A stretch of 64,000 nucleotides of DNA from an uncultured Clostridium sp. (GCF_947039605.1 NZ_CAMQZG010000014.1:1-64000); one strand, 5' to 3'; shown: positions 7,977-17,378, counted from the first letter of the stretch. Notes: a model not told the origin generated them from the sequence alone. Translations and numbers: made by a program.

Positions 7977-8666
7977 ATGAAAAATGTAGCTATAATACTA
8001 GCAGGTGGCAAAGGGAAAAGAATGAATGCACCTGTTAGTAAGCAATTTATAGAGATAGATGAAAAACCAGTTATATATTATACTTTAAAGAAATTTGAAA
8101 ATTGCGTTGATATTGATGAAATAGTATTAGTATTACCTAAAGATGAAATAGATTATTTCAATAAAAATATTCAGAGTAAATATAATTTTAATATAAGTAA
8201 AATAGTTGAAGGTGGGTCAGAAAGAAGCGATTCTGTATATAATGCATTAAAAGAATTAAAAAATACAAATATCGTTTTGATACATGATGGTGCTAGAGCT
8301 TTTGTTTCAGAGGATATTATTAAAAATGGTATTAAGAATGCGAAAGAATTTGGAGCAGCAGCTCCAGGGGTTACACCAAAAGATACTATAAAGGTAAAGG
8401 ATAATCTATCTTTTTCTAAAGATACACCAATAAGAGATACGCTTATAGCAATTCAAACTCCACAGTGTTTTAAGTTTTCACTAATAAGAGATTGTCATGA
8501 GAAAATAAGAAAAGAAAATGTGGTAGTAACTGATGATACTATGGTTGTTGAAAGGTATGGGAACAAAGTATATCTTTATGAGGGTGATTATAAAAATATT
8601 AAACTTACAACAGAAGAAGATTTAATACTTGCAAAAGAGTTTGTTAAGTATCAAAATGAGTCATAG
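7977..8666 (+). CDS. ispD: 2-C-methyl-D-erythritol 4-phosphate cytidylyltransferase
   Basis: IspD transfers CMP to MEP in the non-mevalonate isoprenoid pathway. Visible motifs are LAGGKGKRM (CTP loop), KQF, HDGARAF, TPQ, TDDT and the GDYKNIKLTTEEDL tail. The product is 229 residues from ATG 7977, placed 10 bases after GGA. A TTG at 7971 immediately after the upstream stop is a less well spaced alternative. It nearly abuts yacL (6 bases), so the two are co-transcribed. ispF, often adjacent, is not here. A ribitol-phosphate cytidylyltransferase (TarI) is an alternative but lacks support from neighbours. Confidence 0.92.
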   Translation: MKNVAIILAGGKGKRMNAPVSKQFIEIDEKPVIYYTLKKFENCVDIDEIVLVLPKDEIDYFNKNIQSKYNFNISKIVEGGSERSDSVYNALKELKNTNIVLIHDGARAFVSEDIIKNGIKNAKEFGAAAPGVTPKDTIKVKDNLSFSKDTPIRDTLIAIQTPQCFKFSLIRDCHEKIRKENVVVTDDTMVVERYGNKVYLYEGDYKNIKLTTEEDLILAKEFVKYQNES

Positions 8667-8673
8667 AGTCATA

Positions 8674-8702
8674 TTGACACGAATAAAATTAAGATATATA
8701 AT
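8674..8702 (+). promoter_or_regulatory. Consensus sigma-A promoter of proS
   Basis: TTGACA (8674-8679), a 17-base spacer and TATAAT (8697-8702) form an exact consensus promoter directly upstream of the T-box leader. Confidence 0.92.
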
Positions 8703-8731
8703 TATAAAAAGTTAGAATTTAATATTGCAAA

Positions 8732-8928
8732 ACATTGATGAAGACTAGTAGAAGCACATTTTCAAGAGATAGAGTCCGTGGCTGTAAGATTCTAAAACAA
8801 GCTTTGAACCTACTTCGGAGTATAGCAAAACTATCGGTTGAATACCGTTATCATGATTAGAGTACAAATTTAGGTGGTACCGCGAGAAATATAGACTCGC
8901 CCTAATATATTTAGGGGGAGTTTTTTTG
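8732..8928 (+). promoter_or_regulatory. T-box riboswitch (proline) controlling proS
   Basis: The leader shows the stem I start GATGAAGACTAGTAG, the invariant T-box AGGTGGTACCGCG (8872-8884), and a terminator stem ACTCGCCCTAA / TTAGGGGGAGT (8895-8921) followed by seven T. A CCT proline triplet at 8809-8811, within GAACCTAC, is the likely specifier codon. Uncharged tRNA-Pro would stabilise the antiterminator and turn on proS. Confidence 0.93.
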
Positions 8929-8962
8929 TTTTTAAATATAGTTTTTAGGAGGAATTTTTAAG

Positions 8963-10660
8963 ATGAAAATGTCAAATATGTTAATCTCTACATTAAGAGA
9001 AGTTCCAGCAGAAGCTGAAATAGAAAGTCATAAGTTAATGTTAAGAGCAGGTCTTATGAGAAAAACTGCAGCAGGGATATATAATTATATGCCTTATGGT
9101 TTAAAAGCACTTAAAAAAGTTGAAGATATAATAAGAGAAGAAATGGGCGATGCAGGAGCAGAAGAACTTTTATGCTCAGCAATAATTCCTTCTGAGCTTT
9201 GGAAAGAGTCAGGGAGATGGGATGCTTACGGTGGAGAAATGTTTAGAGTTACAGATAGAAATAATAGAGAATTCTGTCTTGGACCAACTCATGAAGAAGT
9301 TTTCACTGATATAGTTAGAGGAACTGTTAAATCATATAAGCAAGCTCCAATTAACTTATACCAAATTCAAACTAAATATAGAGATGAAAGAAGACCAAGA
9401 TTTGGAGTTATGAGATCAAGAGAGTTCATAATGAAAGATGCATATAGCTTTGATATAAACCAAACTGGATTAGATAAAGCATTTGATGGAATGCATAATG
9501 CTTATGTTAATATCTTCAATAGATGTGGACTTGATGCTAAATGTGTTGAGGCTGACTCAGGTGCTATTGGTGGTTCAGACTCAGCCGAGTTTATGGTTAA
9601 GTCTTCAGTTGGTGAAGATGATATAGCTTTTTGTACTAAGTGTGATTATGCAGCTAATATAGAAAAAGCTAAAACTATAGCAGATATAGAAGAAGTAGTT
9701 GAAATGTTAGAAGTAGAAAAAGTTGAAACACCAAGTGAAAGAACAATAGAAGAAGTTGCTACATCATTAAATGTTTCTGCTAAAAATACAGTTAAAACAT
9801 TAATTTTTAAGGCTGATGAAAAAACAGTTGCTGTTTTTGTAAGAGGTGATAGAGAAGTTAATGAAACAAAAGTTACTAATGCATTAGGCGAAGTACTGGC
9901 CTTAGATATGGCTAGTGACTCTATGGTTAGAGAAGCAACAAATGCTGAATGTGGATTTGCAGGCCCAATAGGAATTCAAGTAGATAAAATGCTTGTAGAT
10001 GAAGAAGTTACTAAAATGTTTAACTTTGTAGTTGGGGCTAATGAAACAGGATATCATTTGAAAAATGTTAATTATAGTAGAGATTTTGAAGGAACTATTG
10101 GAGATTTCAGAAATGTAGTTGAAGGTGAAAAATGTTCTTGCTGTGATGGTACAATAACAATAGCTAGAGGAACAGAGGTTGGACATATCTTTAAGCTTGG
10201 AACAAAATACTCAGAATCTATGGGTGCTACATTTATAGATGAGAATGGTAAATCTCAACCATTCTTAATGGGATGTTATGGAATAGGTGTTACTAGAACA
10301 CTTGCTTCAATAATAGAACAGCATAATGATGAGAATGGAATAATATGGCCAATGGAAATTGCACCATATCAAGTGGTAGTGGTTCCTGTTAATGCTAAAA
10401 ATGAAGAGCAGATGATAGTTGCAACAGAAATATATGAAAAACTTAAAAAGATGAGATTTGATGTTCTTTTAGATGATAGAAAAGAAAGAGCGGGAGTTAA
10501 ATTTAAAGATGCTGAACTTTTAGGAGTTCCTATGAGAGTTACTGTAGGTAGAGGAATAATAGAAGGTGAACTTGAATTTAAACTAAGAACTGCAGCAGAA
10601 GCTGAAGTTGTTAAAGTTACAGAAATATATGATAGAATAAATGAAGAGTTTAACAAATAA
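8963..10660 (+). CDS. proS: Prolyl-tRNA synthetase (bacterial type with editing domain)
   Basis: This class II synthetase charges tRNA-Pro. The 565-residue length and the large insertion between motifs 2 and 3 (about 225-400, including [20 protein letters not shown]) mark the bacterial form with the INS domain that clears Ala-tRNA-Pro. Motif 2 is the [15 protein letters not shown] region (about 140-156), and motif 3 includes [11 protein letters not shown]-terminal anticodon-binding domain follows (VVVVPVN to [20 protein letters not shown]). The start is ATG 8963 after AGGAGG. Expression is set by the T-box and consensus promoter upstream. Confidence 0.98.
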   Translation: MKMSNMLISTLREVPAEAEIESHKLMLRAGLMRKTAAGIYNYMPYGLKALKKVEDIIREEMGDAGAEELLCSAIIPSELWKESGRWDAYGGEMFRVTDRNNREFCLGPTHEEVFTDIVRGTVKSYKQAPINLYQIQTKYRDERRPRFGVMRSREFIMKDAYSFDINQTGLDKAFDGMHNAYVNIFNRCGLDAKCVEADSGAIGGSDSAEFMVKSSVGEDDIAFCTKCDYAANIEKAKTIADIEEVVEMLEVEKVETPSERTIEEVATSLNVSAKNTVKTLIFKADEKTVAVFVRGDREVNETKVTNALGEVLALDMASDSMVREATNAECGFAGPIGIQVDKMLVDEEVTKMFNFVVGANETGYHLKNVNYSRDFEGTIGDFRNVVEGEKCSCCDGTITIARGTEVGHIFKLGTKYSESMGATFIDENGKSQPFLMGCYGIGVTRTLASIIEQHNDENGIIWPMEIAPYQVVVVPVNAKNEEQMIVATEIYEKLKKMRFDVLLDDRKERAGVKFKDAELLGVPMRVTVGRGIIEGELEFKLRTAAEAEVVKVTEIYDRINEEFNK

Positions 10661-10714
10661 GAATGTAATTTTATAATATAATTAGTAGGGTGTAATAAAT
10701 TACATTCTACTAAT
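10661..10714 (+). repeat. Two overlapping hairpins between proS and cysS
   Basis: GAATGTAAT (10661-10669) pairs with ATTACATTC (10699-10707), and ATTAGTAG (10681-10688) pairs with CTACTAAT (10707-10714). They share one base and cross each other, so they are alternative folds. No T run follows, so a simple terminator is unlikely. Confidence 0.45.
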
Positions 10715-10736
10715 AAATATACAAGGAGGTAAAAGA

Positions 10737-12134
10737 ATGAAGGTATATAATACTCTTACTAATAAAAAAGAAGAATTCAAAACTATAATTCCAGGTGAGG
10801 TTAACATGTATGTTTGCGGACCTACTGTTTATAACTTTTTCCATATAGGGAATGGTAGAACATTTATAGTTTTTGATACAATTAGAAGATATTTAGAATA
10901 CAGAGGATACAAAGTTAACTTTGTTCAAAACTTTACTGATATAGATGATAAGATGATTAACAAGGCAAATGAAGAAGGGTGTACAGTAAAAGAACTTGGT
11001 GATAGATATATAAAAGAATATTATCAAGATGCTGATGGTTTAAACATAGAGAGAGCTACAGTTAATCCAAGAGCAACAGAGTTTATGGTAGAAATGGTTG
11101 AGTTTATAAAAGGACTTATTGATAAAGGTTATGCATATGAAGTAGATGGTGATGTTTATTTTAAAACTAAATCATTTGATGGATATGGAAAGCTTTCAGG
11201 GCAAGATATAGACCAACTTCAATCAGGTGCTAGAATTAATATTGATGAGAGAAAGCAAGACCCACTAGACTTTGCTTTATGGAAGTCTAAAAAAGAAGGC
11301 GAACCAGCATGGGAAAGTCCATGGGGCGAAGGTAGACCAGGATGGCATATAGAATGCTCATGCATGGCTAAAAAACTTCTCGGGGAAACAATTGATATAC
11401 ATGCAGGTGGATCAGATTTAGCATTTCCACATCATGAAAATGAAGTAGCACAAAGTGAAGCATTAACAGGAAAGCCATTTGCGAATTATTGGTTACACTC
11501 AGCATTTGTTAATGTTAATAATCAAAAAATGTCTAAATCATTAAATAACTTTAAGACAGCAAGAGAAACTCTTATTGAATATGATGCTGATATAATAAGA
11601 TTCTTAATGTTATCAGCACATTATAGACAACAATTAAACTTTAGTGAAGATTTATTAGAATCAGCTAAAGCATCTGTTGAAAGACTATATAATGGAGTTT
11701 CAAAATTAGAAAATATCATAGATGATAGTAAAAAAGAAACTATGGATAATTCTGAGAGAGCTTACTTAAAAGGGTTAGATAAGTATAAACAAAAGTATAT
11801 TCAAAAAATGGATGATGATTTTAATACAGCAGATGCTATAACAGCAATGTTTGATTTAGTAAAAGATATAAATACAAATATATCAATTGAAAATTCAAAA
11901 GAATTAGCAGAAGCAGCATTACTACTATTAAGAGAACTTGGGGCACCTCTTGGAATATTACAAGAATCAACTAAAGTTAACTTAAATAGTGAAATAGATG
12001 CATTAGTTCAGGAAAGACAAGAAGCTAGAAAAAATAAGGATTTTGCAAAATCTGATGAAATAAGAGATGAACTTAAAGCTAGAGGAATTGTACTAGAAGA
12101 TACTCCACAAGGGGTTAGATGGAAAAAGCTTTAA
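10737..12134 (+). CDS. cysS: Cysteinyl-tRNA synthetase
   Basis: This class I synthetase activates cysteine. It shows HIGN (36-39), KMSKS (264-268), and the active-site zinc ligands C27 and C207 with the PHHENE stretch (231-236). The 465-residue length is standard. The start is ATG 10737 with AAGGAGG eight bases upstream. No T-box of its own is seen in the 76-base gap after proS, so it is either read through from proS or expressed through the hairpins at 10661-10714. Confidence 0.98.
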   Translation: MKVYNTLTNKKEEFKTIIPGEVNMYVCGPTVYNFFHIGNGRTFIVFDTIRRYLEYRGYKVNFVQNFTDIDDKMINKANEEGCTVKELGDRYIKEYYQDADGLNIERATVNPRATEFMVEMVEFIKGLIDKGYAYEVDGDVYFKTKSFDGYGKLSGQDIDQLQSGARINIDERKQDPLDFALWKSKKEGEPAWESPWGEGRPGWHIECSCMAKKLLGETIDIHAGGSDLAFPHHENEVAQSEALTGKPFANYWLHSAFVNVNNQKMSKSLNNFKTARETLIEYDADIIRFLMLSAHYRQQLNFSEDLLESAKASVERLYNGVSKLENIIDDSKKETMDNSERAYLKGLDKYKQKYIQKMDDDFNTADAITAMFDLVKDINTNISIENSKELAEAALLLLRELGAPLGILQESTKVNLNSEIDALVQERQEARKNKDFAKSDEIRDELKARGIVLEDTPQGVRWKKL

Positions 12135-12149
12135 TGTAAATTAAAACTT

Positions 12150-12180
12150 AGGACTGTCTCAAATGAGATGGTCCTTATTT
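12150..12180 (+). terminator. Probable terminator after cysS
   Basis: AGGACTGTCTC / GAGATGGTCCT forms an 11-position stem with a two-base mismatch, a 4-base loop and a weak T-rich tail (TATTTATT). Confidence 0.6.
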
Positions 12181-12272
12181 ATTAGATATGAAAAATAAAA
12201 GTTTCTAAAGATAAAAAATAGCTATTATACAAAATAGATAAAGATTATACTCAAATTTTGTAAAGTCAAATA

Positions 12273-12301
12273 TTGAGTTATTGCAACAATAAATATATAA
12301 T
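12273..12301 (+). promoter_or_regulatory. Promoter upstream of mrnC
   Basis: TTGAGT (12273-12278) and TATAAT (12296-12301) are separated by 17 bases. Confidence 0.7.
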
Positions 12302-12354
12302 TTATATTAATAGAAGCAGATTCTTAAAAATGTTTTTATTTAAGGAGAGATAAA

Positions 12355-12771
12355 ATGTTAGATACAATGTTATTTAAAGAATACACAACACAAGAAGCAA
12401 GAATGTTCAATCCACTTCAATTAGCATTAATAGGTGATGGAGTATATGAGGTTTATGTAAGAAACTATGTTTTTAATAAGAATCAAGGGTTATCAGCACA
12501 TAAAATTCATGTAGAAGCAATCAACTATGTAAAAGCGCAGGGGCAAAGTGACATAATGAAAATATTGGAACCTATCCTTACAGAGGATGAGATTTATATT
12601 TTTAAAAGAGGAAGAAATACAAAATCAGCAACAGTTCCTAAAAATGCAAACGTAAGAGATTATAGAGCCGCGACAGGAATGGAAGCATTAATAGGTTATT
12701 TATATTTAACTAATCAACAAGAAAGATTAAGAGAATTAATAGCAAAAGGAATATCAGAACTAGTGAGATAG
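12355..12771 (+). CDS. mrnC: Mini-ribonuclease III
   Basis: Mini-III is a catalytic RNase III domain without a dsRNA-binding domain; it matures the ends of 23S rRNA. The 138-residue product shows the conserved start of the fold (MFNPLQLALIGDGVYEVYVR), the RGRN-x-K-x-x-x-VPKNA segment and the metal-binding EALIGYLYL helix. It begins at ATG 12355 after AAGGAGAG. Position after cysS and before a methyltransferase gene is the usual Firmicute order, interrupted here by a dead thyX. Confidence 0.95.
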   Translation: MLDTMLFKEYTTQEARMFNPLQLALIGDGVYEVYVRNYVFNKNQGLSAHKIHVEAINYVKAQGQSDIMKILEPILTEDEIYIFKRGRNTKSATVPKNANVRDYRAATGMEALIGYLYLTNQQERLRELIAKGISELVR

Positions 12772-12772
12772 A

Positions 12773-13238
12773 TGTGAATTAAAAATTAAATTATTTTAGT
12801 ACACATTAAAACTAAAAAAAATTAATAGCATGAGTAGTAAAATTATGTTACAGTGCAGTAGGTATAGATGGTATAATGAAGAACCTAGGATAGAAAAATA
12901 TCCAAATATATTGATATCATAAGGAAATTAATTAAAAAATAGAGCATATTAACTTTATATTTGCATTAAAAGTAGTATTGAGTAAAATATAAAATTACAC
13001 TTAGTACTAGTAAAAAGCAAAAGAGGTGTAAAGTTAAAATAACGTTAATGAGGCTAGCATCAATGAAAAATGATGAAGAGGCAAAATTATATTTGTAAAC
13101 TCTATGGAAAGTGCTCATAAATCTTATGCTGAATTATCAGCGAGATTAAAATTAAAGTACATAGATTAAAGAGAAAAATTTCACCTAAAGGGCGTAATGA
13201 CCTGTGGTAAGAATAAAAAAAGAAAAGAGGAATTTTAA
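12773..13238 (+). pseudogene. thyX: Decayed thyX (FAD-dependent thymidylate synthase)
   Basis: Pieces of ThyX can be read in order across three frames, broken by stops and shifts. They are: KIKLF-stop-YTLKLKK (family start like KVKLIEYTP-PEKL); VVKLCYSAVGIDGI (family KLCYSPVGIDEI); IEHINFIFALKVV (family EHISFTFAIEGV); ITLSTSKKQKRCKV, where the RHR of the nucleotide-binding motif is missing; SMKNDEEAK then, after a shift, IFVNSMESAHKSYAELSARL; and finally KGVMTCGKNKKRKEEF with a stop at 13236-13238. About 120 codons of the C-terminal half are deleted. The surviving tail supplies the ribosome binding site of rlmB two bases downstream, which may explain why it persists. The cell must make dTMP by another route such as ThyA. 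Confidence 0.9.
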
Positions 13239-13239
13239 A

Positions 13240-14109
13240 ATGACAAAATCAGAAAATAGATCAAGACAAATGAGACAATATCAAAAGGATTTAGAAAAAG
13301 TTCAAAGAAGAGAAAGATATGAAGAAAAAGCTGCTGCAGCGGCATTAGTAGAAGGTAAAATTGAAGGAAGAGAAGATTTAGTTGAAGGAAGAAATGCTGT
13401 AATAGAACTTCTTAAATCAGGAAGAACTACAGTAGAGCAAATTTTCATAGCTAAAGGAAAAATGGAAGGTTCAATAACTAAAGTGATAGGACTTGCAAAA
13501 GATTTAAAAGTAGTATTAAAAGAAGTTGATAGAAAAAAACTTGATTCAATGAGTGAAACAGGAGCTCACCAAGGTGTAATAGCCCAAATAACACCATTTG
13601 TATATAGTGAAGTTGATGAAATACTTGCATTTGCAGAGTCAAAAGGTGAAGCACCATTTATCATAATACTTGATGAATTAGAAGATCCACATAATCTTGG
13701 ATCATTAGTAAGAACAGGAGAACTTTGTGGAGTTCATGGAATAATAATTCCAAAAAGAAGAAATGTAGGCGTTACAGGGACTGTATATAAAACAGCAGCA
13801 GGTGCAATAGAGCATATGAAAATTGCAAAAGTAACAAATGTAAATAATGAGATTGATAAGTTAAAAGCTAAAGGTGTCTGGGTATATGGTTCAGATATTA
13901 GAGGTGGAGACTATAGCTACAACACAGATTTCTCAGGTCCATGTGCTTTAATCATAGGGAATGAAGGAAAAGGAATGTCAAAATTGACAGCTAAAAAATG
14001 TGATAAATTAGTAAAAATTCCTATGGTTGGAAAAATAAACTCTTTAAATGCCTCAGTAGCAGGTGGTATAATAATGTATGAAATCTTAAAATCAAGACTA
14101 ATAAAGTAG
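13240..14109 (+). CDS. rlmB: 23S rRNA (guanosine-2'-O-)-methyltransferase, RlmB/TrmH family
   Basis: This SPOUT-class enzyme 2'-O-methylates an rRNA ribose using S-adenosylmethionine. A basic N-terminal extension (1-45) precedes the substrate-binding domain (LVEGRNAVIELLKSG). The knotted catalytic domain follows, with motif 1 DELEDPHNLGSLVRTGELCG, motif 2 IGNEGKGMSKL and motif 3 IPMVGKINSLNASVAGGIIMYE. The start chosen is ATG 13240 (289 residues), with AGAGG nine bases upstream. A longer in-frame GTG start at 13204 lies inside the thyX remnant and lacks a ribosome binding site. Confidence 0.93.
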   Translation: MTKSENRSRQMRQYQKDLEKVQRRERYEEKAAAAALVEGKIEGREDLVEGRNAVIELLKSGRTTVEQIFIAKGKMEGSITKVIGLAKDLKVVLKEVDRKKLDSMSETGAHQGVIAQITPFVYSEVDEILAFAESKGEAPFIIILDELEDPHNLGSLVRTGELCGVHGIIIPKRRNVGVTGTVYKTAAGAIEHMKIAKVTNVNNEIDKLKAKGVWVYGSDIRGGDYSYNTDFSGPCALIIGNEGKGMSKLTAKKCDKLVKIPMVGKINSLNASVAGGIIMYEILKSRLIK

Positions 14110-14126
14110 TAATACGGAGATTACTG

Positions 14127-14651
14127 GTGAAAATTGTATTTATAGATGCATATAATGTTATAAATAGTTGGCCGATTTTAAAAGAACTTATCAAAGGTGA
14201 TGAACTTGAAAGTGGAAGAGTAAAACTTATTGAAAAAATTGAGAATTACTCTTCATTTAAAAATTGTAAAGCTTATGTAGTATTTGATGCACATAAAGTA
14301 AATAATATTGAGGAAAAAGAAGAGTTTATAGGGAAAAATAAAAAAGTAAGTGTTGTATATACAAAAGGTGGAGAAACAGCGGACTCTTATATAGAAAGAA
14401 GAGTTGATGAATTAGGTAAAAAATATGACGTATTAGTTGTAACATCAGATAACCTAGAACAGCAAACGGTATTTCAAAGAGGAGCAAATAGAATGCCTTC
14501 ACTAGAATTTTATAATGAAGTTATAAAAGTAGAAGAAGTAATAAGAGAGAGAACAAACAAAAGCACTGGTGCAAATAGAAATCTATTAGGTGATAGCATA
14601 GATGATGAGGTTGCAAGAGCATTAGATAAATTTAGAAAAAGTGATATGTAA
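14127..14651 (+). CDS. rae1: NYN/PIN-like endoribonuclease (Rae1, YacP)
   Basis: In Bacillus subtilis Rae1 cuts mRNA in the ribosomal A site. The 174-residue protein opens with MKIVFIDAYNVINSW (D7 and N10 of the NYN motif). It has VVFDAH (52-57), GGETADSYIERR and VVTSDNLEQQ, which carry the acidic metal-binding residues. The start is GTG 14127 with CGGAG seven bases upstream, 17 bases after rlmB. The tail (about 140-174) is polar. The mrnC-rlmB-rae1-sigH order is conserved in Firmicutes. Confidence 0.92.
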   Translation: MKIVFIDAYNVINSWPILKELIKGDELESGRVKLIEKIENYSSFKNCKAYVVFDAHKVNNIEEKEEFIGKNKKVSVVYTKGGETADSYIERRVDELGKKYDVLVVTSDNLEQQTVFQRGANRMPSLEFYNEVIKVEEVIRERTNKSTGANRNLLGDSIDDEVARALDKFRKSDM

Positions 14652-14705
14652 ATGATTTTCTAAAGGATAGAATATTTTTATAATATGGTCTAAGGGGGAG
14701 TGCAT

Positions 14706-15350
14706 ATGGAAACAATGGGGAATTTGGGAGTAAAGGAAAAAGTACTCTTAGATAAAACAGATGAAGAGATCGTTCTAGAAGCAAAACAAGGAAATAATAT
14801 TGCACAAGAGTTTATTATCACAAAGTATGAGCAATTTATAAGAGCAAAAGCAAAATCATATTTTTTAATAGGTGCAGATAAGGAAGATATATATCAAGAA
14901 GGTATGATAGGTCTTTATAAAGCAATAAGAGATTTTAAGTATGATAAGGAGAGTTCTTTTAGAGCATTTGCAGAGCTTTGTATTACAAGACAGATAATTA
15001 CAGCAATAAAAACAGCAACTAGACAAAAACATATACCTCTAAATACATATGTTTCTCTTAATAAACCAATATACGAAGAAGATTCAGAAAGAACACTTTT
15101 AGATGTAATAGATGGATTAAGAATTACAGACCCAGAAGCTTTGATAATAGGACAAGAAGAAGTTGCAGATATAGAGCAGAGAATTAAGATGGTTTTATCT
15201 GGCTTAGAAATGGAAGTTTTGAACTCATATTTAGATGGGAAAAGTTATCAGGAAATAGCTCAGGATCTAGATAGAGAAGCAAAATCAATAGACAATGCAC
15301 TGCAAAGAGTTAAGCGTAAATTAGAGCGCTCTTTTAATGAAAAAAAGTAG
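14706..15350 (+). CDS. sigH: RNA polymerase sigma-H factor
   Basis: SigH directs entry into sporulation and stationary-phase genes. The 214-residue protein has sigma region 2 (about 35-110, including KEDIYQEGMIGLYKAIRDF and the core-binding and -10 recognition helices) and region 4 (about 165-210, LSGLEMEVLNSYLDGKSYQE with a helix-turn-helix). The start is ATG 14706, five bases after GGGGGAG; the GTG at 14700 overlaps that site. Its position between rae1 and the tRNA-tuf-secE-nusG block matches other clostridia. Confidence 0.95.
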   Translation: METMGNLGVKEKVLLDKTDEEIVLEAKQGNNIAQEFIITKYEQFIRAKAKSYFLIGADKEDIYQEGMIGLYKAIRDFKYDKESSFRAFAELCITRQIITAIKTATRQKHIPLNTYVSLNKPIYEEDSERTLLDVIDGLRITDPEALIIGQEEVADIEQRIKMVLSGLEMEVLNSYLDGKSYQEIAQDLDREAKSIDNALQRVKRKLERSFNEKK

Positions 15351-15371
15351 TTATACTTTTAGTAAATATTA

Positions 15372-15400
15372 TTGACAAAAATAAGTATTAGTAGTAAAAT
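15372..15400 (+). promoter_or_regulatory. Promoter of the tRNA-Thr-tuf unit
   Basis: TTGACA (15372-15377), 17 bases, TAAAAT (15395-15400). Confidence 0.85.
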
Positions 15401-15439
15401 CTTTAAAGTATAGAGATAAATTAAAACAAGTATAAAGTT

Positions 15440-15515
15440 GCTCATGTGGCTCAGTAGGTAGAGCGTCGCCTTGGTAAGGCGGAGGTCGTCGGTTCAAATC
15501 CGATCATGAGCTCCA
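15440..15515 (+). tRNA. tRNA-Thr (anticodon GGT)
   Basis: The 76-base gene has a perfect 7-bp acceptor stem (GCTCATG / CATGAGC), a discriminator T and an encoded CCA (15513-15515). The anticodon stem TCGCC / GGCGG encloses the loop TTGGTAA, giving anticodon GGT, which reads ACC and ACT. The T arm GTCGG-TTCAAAT-CCGAT is intact. It lies 58 bases upstream of tuf under a shared promoter, like the thrT-tufB arrangement elsewhere. Confidence 0.97.
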
Positions 15516-15551
15516 AAAATTGTAAAACGGAAAACACTAGGCAAAGTTTAT

Positions 15552-16767
15552 TTAATTAAAGGAGGAATTTATAATGTCAAAGGCTAAATTCGAAAGAAGT
15601 AAACCACACGTAAACATTGGAACAATTGGACACGTAGACCACGGTAAAACAACATTAACAGCTGCTATAACATCAGTATTAGCGGTAAGAGGTGGTGCTC
15701 AAGCGTTTAAATACGATGAGATAGATAAAGCACCAGAGGAAAAAGAAAGAGGAATCACAATCAACTCAGCACACGTTGAGTATGAAACAGATAACAGACA
15801 CTACGCACACGTAGACTGTCCAGGTCACGCAGATTATGTTAAGAACATGATCACAGGAGCTGCACAAATGGATGGAGCAATCCTAGTATGTTCAGCTGCA
15901 GATGGTCCAATGCCTCAAACAAGAGAGCATATCCTTCTTGCATCAAGAGTTGGAGTTGATCACATAGTAGTATTCTTAAACAAAGCTGACATGGTTGATG
16001 ACGAAGAGTTATTAGAGTTAGTAGAAATGGAAGTTAGAGAATTATTAAGTGAGTATAGTTTCCCAGGAGATGATATTCCAGTAATAAAAGGATCAGCTTT
16101 AAAAGCATTAGAAGCACCAGCAGATGCTGAGGCAATAGCACCAATCTTAGAGTTAATGGACGCAGTAGATAGCTACATCCCAACACCTGAGAGAGCTACA
16201 GATTTACCATTCTTAATGCCGATTGAGGACGTATTCACAATCACAGGAAGAGGAACTGTTGCAACTGGAAGAATCGAAAGAGGACTTCTACACGTAGCTG
16301 ATGAAGTAGAAATAGTTGGATTAAAAGAAGAAAGCAGAAAAGTTATAGTAACAGGAATAGAAATGTTCAGAAAGTTACTTGATGATGCTCAAGCTGGAGA
16401 CAACATAGGAGCTCTTTTAAGAGGAGTTCAAAGAGCTGATATCGAAAGAGGTCAAGTTCTTGCTAAAGCTGGAACAATTAATCCACACACACAATTCATC
16501 GGTCAAGTGTATGTACTTAAAAAAGAAGAGGGTGGAAGACATACTCCATTCTTCGATGGATATAGACCACAATTTTACTTTAGAACAACAGATGTTACAG
16601 GATCAATCAAACTTCCTAACGGAATGGAAATGGTAATGCCTGGAGACCACATCGATATGGATGTTGAATTAATACACCCAATCGCTATGGAAGAAGGATT
16701 AAGATTTGCTATCAGAGAAGGTGGAAGAACTGTAGGTTCAGGAGTTGTTACAACAATAAAAGCGTAA
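15552..16767 (+). repeat. tuf duplication, copy 1
   Basis: This 1216-base block, from 22 bases upstream of the tuf start (TTAATTAAAGGAGG) to its stop codon, appears identical to 31609-32824 wherever I compared the two. The sequences diverge immediately outside. Confidence 0.9.
15574..16767 (+). CDS. tuf: Elongation factor Tu, copy 1
   Basis: EF-Tu delivers aminoacyl-tRNA to the ribosome. The 397-residue protein has the G1 motif GHVDHGKT (19-26), DCPGH and NKAD in its GTPase domain, then beta domains 2 and 3 ending [13 protein letters not shown]. The ribosome binding site is AAAGGAGG. The sequence matches the second copy at 31631-32824 residue for residue. This copy is expressed with the upstream tRNA-Thr and is followed by a hairpin at 16806-16833. 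Confidence 0.98.
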   Translation: MSKAKFERSKPHVNIGTIGHVDHGKTTLTAAITSVLAVRGGAQAFKYDEIDKAPEEKERGITINSAHVEYETDNRHYAHVDCPGHADYVKNMITGAAQMDGAILVCSAADGPMPQTREHILLASRVGVDHIVVFLNKADMVDDEELLELVEMEVRELLSEYSFPGDDIPVIKGSALKALEAPADAEAIAPILELMDAVDSYIPTPERATDLPFLMPIEDVFTITGRGTVATGRIERGLLHVADEVEIVGLKEESRKVIVTGIEMFRKLLDDAQAGDNIGALLRGVQRADIERGQVLAKAGTINPHTQFIGQVYVLKKEEGGRHTPFFDGYRPQFYFRTTDVTGSIKLPNGMEMVMPGDHIDMDVELIHPIAMEEGLRFAIREGGRTVGSGVVTTIKA

Positions 16768-16805
16768 CAATCCCCTGTACTTAAACTGAGCAATCTCAAT
16801 AATGT

Positions 16806-16833
16806 AGGACTGGGTTAATTAACCTAGTCCTTT
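16806..16833 (+). terminator. Probable terminator after tuf copy 1
   Basis: AGGACTGGGTT / AACCTAGTCCT (one G-T pair) with an AATT loop forms a strong stem, but the T run after it is only three long. Confidence 0.65.
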
Positions 16834-16849
16834 ACATAGTCGAGGTTTG

Positions 16850-16878
16850 TTGACATAAACATAGTTTTATGATAGTGT
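16850..16878 (+). promoter_or_regulatory. Promoter of rpmG-secE-nusG
   Basis: TTGACA (16850-16855), 17 bases, TAGTGT (16873-16878), with an extended TGA before the -10 box. Confidence 0.65.
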
Positions 16879-16948
16879 TATTAATGCGAATAAAGTCAAG
16901 AAAATAGACTATTTTACTTGATATATAGGAAAACTGGAGGTGCTGAAC

Positions 16949-17098
16949 GTGAGAGTAAAAGTAACTTTAGCATGCACAGAGTGTAAGCAAAGAAATTATA
17001 GTACAATGAAAAATAAAAGAAATAACCCAAACAGAATTGAAATGAACAAATATTGCAAATTCTGTAAAAAACATACTCTTCATAGAGAAACTAAATAA
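16949..17098 (+). CDS. rpmG: 50S ribosomal protein L33
   Basis: This 49-residue protein starts at GTG 16949 after CTGGAGG. It carries the zinc-binding cysteines C9, C12, C36 and C39, so it is the C+ form that depends on zinc. The short basic sequence ends HRETK, as in other L33 proteins. It leads the rpmG-secE-nusG operon, a conserved order. Confidence 0.95.
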   Translation: MRVKVTLACTECKQRNYSTMKNKRNNPNRIEMNKYCKFCKKHTLHRETK

Positions 17099-17147
17099 TA
17101 AGGATCTTCCTTATTATTACTCATAGGGTGTTAAGGATGTGAAACAA

Positions 17148-17378
17148 ATGGCTGCAAATGGAAAGGTAAAGGATACAACTGCTAAAGCAGTAGGACCTAT
17201 TCAATTTCTAAAAGAGGTTAGGGCCGAAGTTAAAAAAATAACTTGGCCATCTAAAGAAGAAGCTAAAAAAGCAATAATAGCTGTCCTTGTGGTTGCTATT
17301 GCTGCAATAATTTTAGTTGGTAGCGTAGATTTTGTATTTAAAAACCTCTTTGAATTTATATTCAAACTTAATTTATAA
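17148..17378 (+). CDS. secE: Preprotein translocase subunit SecE
   Basis: SecE clamps SecY in the translocon. The 76-residue protein has an amphipathic segment (FLKEVRAEVKKITWPSKEEA, with the invariant W-P) and one C-terminal membrane helix (AIIAVLVVAIAAIILVG). The start is uncertain: ATG 17148 has AAGGA ten bases upstream, while GTG 17139, three codons earlier, would use AGGGTG. Its stop codon overlaps the Shine-Dalgarno of nusG. Confidence 0.95.
   Translation: MAANGKVKDTTAKAVGPIQFLKEVRAEVKKITWPSKEEAKKAIIAVLVVAIAAIILVGSVDFVFKNLFEFIFKLNL

Noticed and set aside
13204-13239. N-terminal extension of RlmB from GTG 13204
   Set aside because: It overlaps the thyX remnant in another frame and lacks a ribosome binding site; ATG 13240 has one.
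15343-15360. Stem AAAAGTA / TACTTTT at the sigH stop
   Set aside because: Weak all-AT stem with no T run; not convincing as a terminator.
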